Shown one piece after another: positions 30,066 through 33,112 of a stretch of 33,112 nucleotides of DNA. Made by a program: the position numbers and the translations under genes. This DNA comes from DATKMG01 sp035541995 (GTDB taxonomy: Bacteria; Acidobacteriota; Terriglobia; Versatilivoradales; Versatilivoraceae): assembly GCA_035541995.1 (NCBI GenBank), contig DATKMG010000599.1, positions 1-33,112 on the forward strand. Reading direction: 5' to 3'. How positions within the stretch are numbered: position 1 is the stretch's first letter; the number at the start of each line of letters is the position of its first letter. The notes beneath the pieces were generated by a model. The model saw only the letters and a program-made list of their open reading frames with translations, did not search any database and had not been told where the DNA came from.

Positions 30066-32768
30066 TTAGAAGTGGAACCCAATTTCTCCGGTCAACGTTC
30101 GAGGTGTCACGTAGTGGGTTCCACTAAAGGTGGAGAGGAAGTTGTACAGAGCGGTCTTGTTGGTCAGGTTGATGATCGTGAAGCGCGCGCTCCAACGGTG
30201 GCGATCGCCGCGGAAGAGATTGTCATCGCCCAGCGCAACGTCAAATAAGTTTCGTGCGGCAACGCGCGGTGGATTGTGGTCATCGTTTTCCGTGCCCGGC
30301 GCCGGAATCTGGATCAGCGTTGAGCCATACTGAGTCGCCAGGCATTGGCCGTTAGGAAATCCCTGGGTAGGAGTTGCGTGGAAGCTCCCGCAGAAGAGCC
30401 CTGCCTGGAACTGCTGGTCGGGAGTCAGGCCGGACACATCGACGTAGGGATTCACTCCGTCGCCGACGGGAACAGCGCCGGCGACCAGGCCGCTGTCATA
30501 CCGCCAATTGAAGCCAACCCAGGGCCCCTTGTTCCAGGGTTGGTATTGCAGGTGAGTGGTCTGGTTGAACTTCTCGTCGTGGTCGATACGGAACACGCCA
30601 TTTCCGCCCTGGCCAGCAGGCGTGACGCCAATTCCGCTCAGTTGCGGTTGGAAGAAACGCGCGGCCACGCTCGACATGACAACAAGCGCAGTAAAGCCGT
30701 GGAACTCCGGAACGGTGGCGCGAAGCGCGTAGCCGGGAATTTTGGAGTTGTGCCATTCCACAGGGAAGAAGATAGGCGTGCTGCCGAAAATGCTAAAGTC
30801 GTAGCCGTAGTGTGTGTACTTCCAGATGTATTCGGCATCCACGACCAGGTACTTCCCGAACGCTTGCTGGAAACCCGCGTGAAATTCATTGCGCCAGGAA
30901 GGCTTTAGTGGGGCAGGGATGCAGGGGTAGCCTTGCGCATTGAACATGATGGCATTGACCACCGCGTCGCTGCATCCCGTGCTCGAAAGGACCAGGTTTT
31001 CATTAAACGGCGTCTCCATGATGCGCGCATAGGAAGCTCGTAGAATCGTGTTGGTGCGTTTGACGTTGTATGCGACGCCGAGTCGAGGCTGTGCCTGGCG
31101 AGCGATCGCGAGGCCGTTGTACAAATCGCCGCGAATGCCGAGATTGAACACCCAGTTGTGATAAGTGACGGAGTCTACGAAGTAGAGGGCAAGTTGTTTG
31201 ACGTCGGTGTGACCGTGGTAAGGATAATTGGTACCGCCTCGTGTGAGGTCGTAAGGCACCAGCACGGGAAAGTAATAAGGTGCCACGGCGTTAGGATTGT
31301 CCGGTGTGTTTGGATTTGGCTGCAACGTACCGGTACATTGCGCCGGGTTTGTGAAACCGGGAACTGGATTGCCCAGCGCATCGAGACACGGCGAGTTGAG
31401 AGTCGGGCTGACAATCCCGAAACCGTCATTCTCGGTGAGGAAGGTCTGCTGGTAGGTGATGCCCGCCTTCACATTATGGATTCCCTTGACGTAAGAGAGA
31501 TCGGCCCGTCCCCCGGCATTCATGAGCGTCCGCTTTTGTTGCACCGACTCTGATTGAATGGGGCCGAGATCCGCGAAGGGATTCGGGCTGGGGTAGTAAT
31601 TGTACTGATCATGCCGGACGAAACCGCCCAGAGTGAACACCGTGTTTGTGTTGATGAGGCGTGTCCAGGTCGGTGCGATATTGTAGGTTTGAATCTTGGA
31701 GCGCTGGTCCGTAGGCCCAACCAGGCTATTGTCGGGACCACCTGTGACGCCCTCGTTGAGATTGTCGTATGAATTGGGATTCTGGAACCAGGAGCGGGTG
31801 AGACCGAGATTCAAGTGGAGCGTATCCTTGTCTGAGAGCTGATAGTCGACACGGTCAAAGATGTCTTCCAAATTCCCCTTCGCGTGCATGACGGAAGATT
31901 CAGGCGGATCCAGAAAGCGGCCTGTATTGAGCCCGTCCACCGCGATGAAGTTCCCCCACTTGGCTCCTCCATAGGAGAGGTCGAATGCGCCATTTACGGA
32001 GCCAAACGAACCGTAAGACGTGGTCACCGTGCCGTGCGGGGTCGTCACACCTTGCCCCGAACGCGTGGTCACCTTGATCACCAGGCTGGTTTTGTCGCCG
32101 AAATCCGCTGGAGGCGCGCCAGAGATAACTTCCAGAGATTGAATCGATGACGACGGAATCTGGTTCGAAAAGATTTTGCTCTGCTGATCGGTGATCGGCT
32201 GACCGTCCACGGAAAACGAGTTCTCCGCATGATCGCCCAAACCGTGGAAGAGACCGTTTGAATCGGCGGCAATTCCTGGCGTCGTGAGGGTAACGAGAGA
32301 ACTAACAGAAGACGAGGCGCTTTCCAGAGGCAACCTGGCAAAGCTGTTGCGATCCAGGTCGCTGTGAAAGGTGGGACCGTTTTCTAAAAGGTCTCCCTCA
32401 GTCTCGACGGTTACCGTTGTTTCTACCGTTCCAACTTTCAGGCCAATTTCCATTTTGGCAGGGACCACCGAGCGCACCTCGACGTCCTGTGCGAATGCCG
32501 CGAAGCCATTGGCGTTCACGCTCAGGTGGTATGAGTTGAAGGGCACGTTGGTGAATCGGAAAGCGCCTTCGGAATTGGTGACTGTGGTGCGCAAATAGCC
32601 GCTGACCCGATCCTTTATTTCTACCGTGACGGTTGGGACGGCTGCGCCAGAAGGATCTTTAACCACTCCTTCGATCGAACCTGAATTTCCCAACTGAGCA
32701 GAAGCAGCAACAACAAAGAAAACGAGACCGAGAACAAGGGAAGCAAAACATCGAAAAGTGCAATGCAT
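30066..32768 (-). CDS. TonB-dependent receptor with carboxypeptidase-regulatory-like domain (metal-island copy 2)
   Basis: The protein has 900 residues. A signal peptide (about 1-25, 'FFVVAASAQ') precedes a CarboxypepD_reg-like domain (about 30-115: 'GSIEGVVKDPSGAAVPTVTVEI', 'GAFRFTNVPFNSYHLSVNANGF'), a plug (about 120-250, with 'LGDHAENSFSVDGQPITDQQS') and a barrel ending 'GFHF', a proper outer-membrane C-terminus. Local matches to the receptor at 21448-24108 are extensive ('GDKTSLV', 'YGSFG', 'SGTH', 'PAPGTENDDHNPPRV' against 'PAPGTANDDLNPARV'), so the two are paralogues and probably take related substrates. The ATG at 32768 has GGAGGA five bases upstream; the open frame reaches 32879 but without signal character. 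Its operon partner, if any, would lie beyond the window. Confidence 0.9.
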   Translation of the reverse strand: MHCTFRCFASLVLGLVFFVVAASAQLGNSGSIEGVVKDPSGAAVPTVTVEIKDRVSGYLRTTVTNSEGAFRFTNVPFNSYHLSVNANGFAAFAQDVEVRSVVPAKMEIGLKVGTVETTVTVETEGDLLENGPTFHSDLDRNSFARLPLESASSSVSSLVTLTTPGIAADSNGLFHGLGDHAENSFSVDGQPITDQQSKIFSNQIPSSSIQSLEVISGAPPADFGDKTSLVIKVTTRSGQGVTTPHGTVTTSYGSFGSVNGAFDLSYGGAKWGNFIAVDGLNTGRFLDPPESSVMHAKGNLEDIFDRVDYQLSDKDTLHLNLGLTRSWFQNPNSYDNLNEGVTGGPDNSLVGPTDQRSKIQTYNIAPTWTRLINTNTVFTLGGFVRHDQYNYYPSPNPFADLGPIQSESVQQKRTLMNAGGRADLSYVKGIHNVKAGITYQQTFLTENDGFGIVSPTLNSPCLDALGNPVPGFTNPAQCTGTLQPNPNTPDNPNAVAPYYFPVLVPYDLTRGGTNYPYHGHTDVKQLALYFVDSVTYHNWVFNLGIRGDLYNGLAIARQAQPRLGVAYNVKRTNTILRASYARIMETPFNENLVLSSTGCSDAVVNAIMFNAQGYPCIPAPLKPSWRNEFHAGFQQAFGKYLVVDAEYIWKYTHYGYDFSIFGSTPIFFPVEWHNSKIPGYALRATVPEFHGFTALVVMSSVAARFFQPQLSGIGVTPAGQGGNGVFRIDHDEKFNQTTHLQYQPWNKGPWVGFNWRYDSGLVAGAVPVGDGVNPYVDVSGLTPDQQFQAGLFCGSFHATPTQGFPNGQCLATQYGSTLIQIPAPGTENDDHNPPRVAARNLFDVALGDDNLFRGDRHRWSARFTIINLTNKTALYNFLSTFSGTHYVTPRTLTGEIGFHF

Positions 32769-33112
32769 GATTCCTCCAACCCCGCAGGCAGCAATGTGTG
32801 TGGTTGTGCGTAGGTCGGCCGGCAATAAAGCAAGCCTCACGGCTAAAGAGAATGCCGGGCTCGAACCAACTTGAACCAATCAGAAAAATTAGAAGCTAGA
32901 GAGCTAAGAGGGTGGGAGGGGCGCGAGAAGGAGAATGCTCTAAGAAAAGCACCGACATTTCGAGAAGGCAAGTGGCCGTCACCTGACCAAACAAAACCAG
33001 CGGGACACTCAGGTCAAGAGTCGAAACCGCGGGTGCCACACCTTGATGTGCTACCTGACAGAGACTGCAGGCCAATTGGTCCTGACAGTTAGCATGTGCA
33101 TGAGTCGGAACT
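32769..33112. other. Upstream region of receptor copy 2; nothing recognised
   Basis: These 344 bases hold the 5' leader of the minus-strand receptor. No convincing promoter, riboswitch, gene or long repeat was found. A purine-rich stretch (32890-32945) and short imperfect inverted repeats are present but not specific. Confidence 0.5.

Noticed and set aside
32371..33092. Short plus-strand frames around the start of receptor copy 2
   Set aside because: They are shadows or chance frames without ribosome sites or recognisable protein features.
1..33112. CRISPR arrays, tRNA, rRNA, integrases or transposases
   Set aside because: No regularly spaced direct repeats, cloverleaf-type sequences, rRNA segments or recombinase motifs were seen by eye. 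The heptamer tracts have no spacers.

Overview
The window looks like a piece of an Acidobacteriota chromosome. The evidence is indirect: three large outer-membrane receptors of the carboxypeptidase-regulatory-domain/Oar-like TonB type, a DUF2911 protein, a complete Bat aerotolerance operon, short REP-like hairpin repeats, and moderate GC. No rRNA, tRNA, CRISPR array, integrase or transposase gene was seen. The genus cannot be named from the sequence alone.

Left part (1-12.5 kb, all on the minus strand, so read right to left): a nucleotide-sugar epimerase, then a MoxR AAA+ ATPase, a four-helix-bundle gene framed by heptamer repeats, a DUF58 protein, a BatD-like/DUF4381-like membrane protein, BatA, BatB, BatC, BatD and BatE. 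After these come a small calcium-motif (FG-GAP/VCBS-like) membrane protein and a radical SAM gene with a cobalamin-binding-like domain, cut by the window start. MoxR, DUF58 and the Bat proteins are thought to form a chaperone/von Willebrand A envelope complex. The four-helix-bundle cassette appears to have been dropped exactly between moxR and the DUF58 gene.

Middle part (12.6-21.1 kb): a small unknown protein, a zinc-ribbon membrane protein, RtcB RNA ligase with its activator archease, and an 824-residue TonB-dependent receptor, all on the minus strand. RtcB and archease follow the receptor almost without a gap. Divergent from the receptor are a glycoside-hydrolase-like cytoplasmic protein, a secreted DUF2911 protein with a very good sigma70-type promoter, and (minus strand) a stand-alone degenerate response-regulator receiver.

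Right part (21.1-33.1 kb): a metal-uptake-like island. Two paralogous TonB-dependent receptors, both minus strand, lie on either side of a plus-strand cassette of an outer-membrane barrel protein, a ZnuA/TroA-family binding protein and a ZnuB-family permease, with no ATPase gene between them. The cassette has a roughly 300-base structured leader with some cobalamin-riboswitch-like motifs. A small His/Cys membrane protein precedes one receptor. A SnoaL-like protein and a secreted SRPBCC protein follow. Intergenic DNA holds a 94-base MITE-like inverted-repeat element, two REP-like composite hairpins, a 28-base palindrome and three heptamer-repeat tracts.
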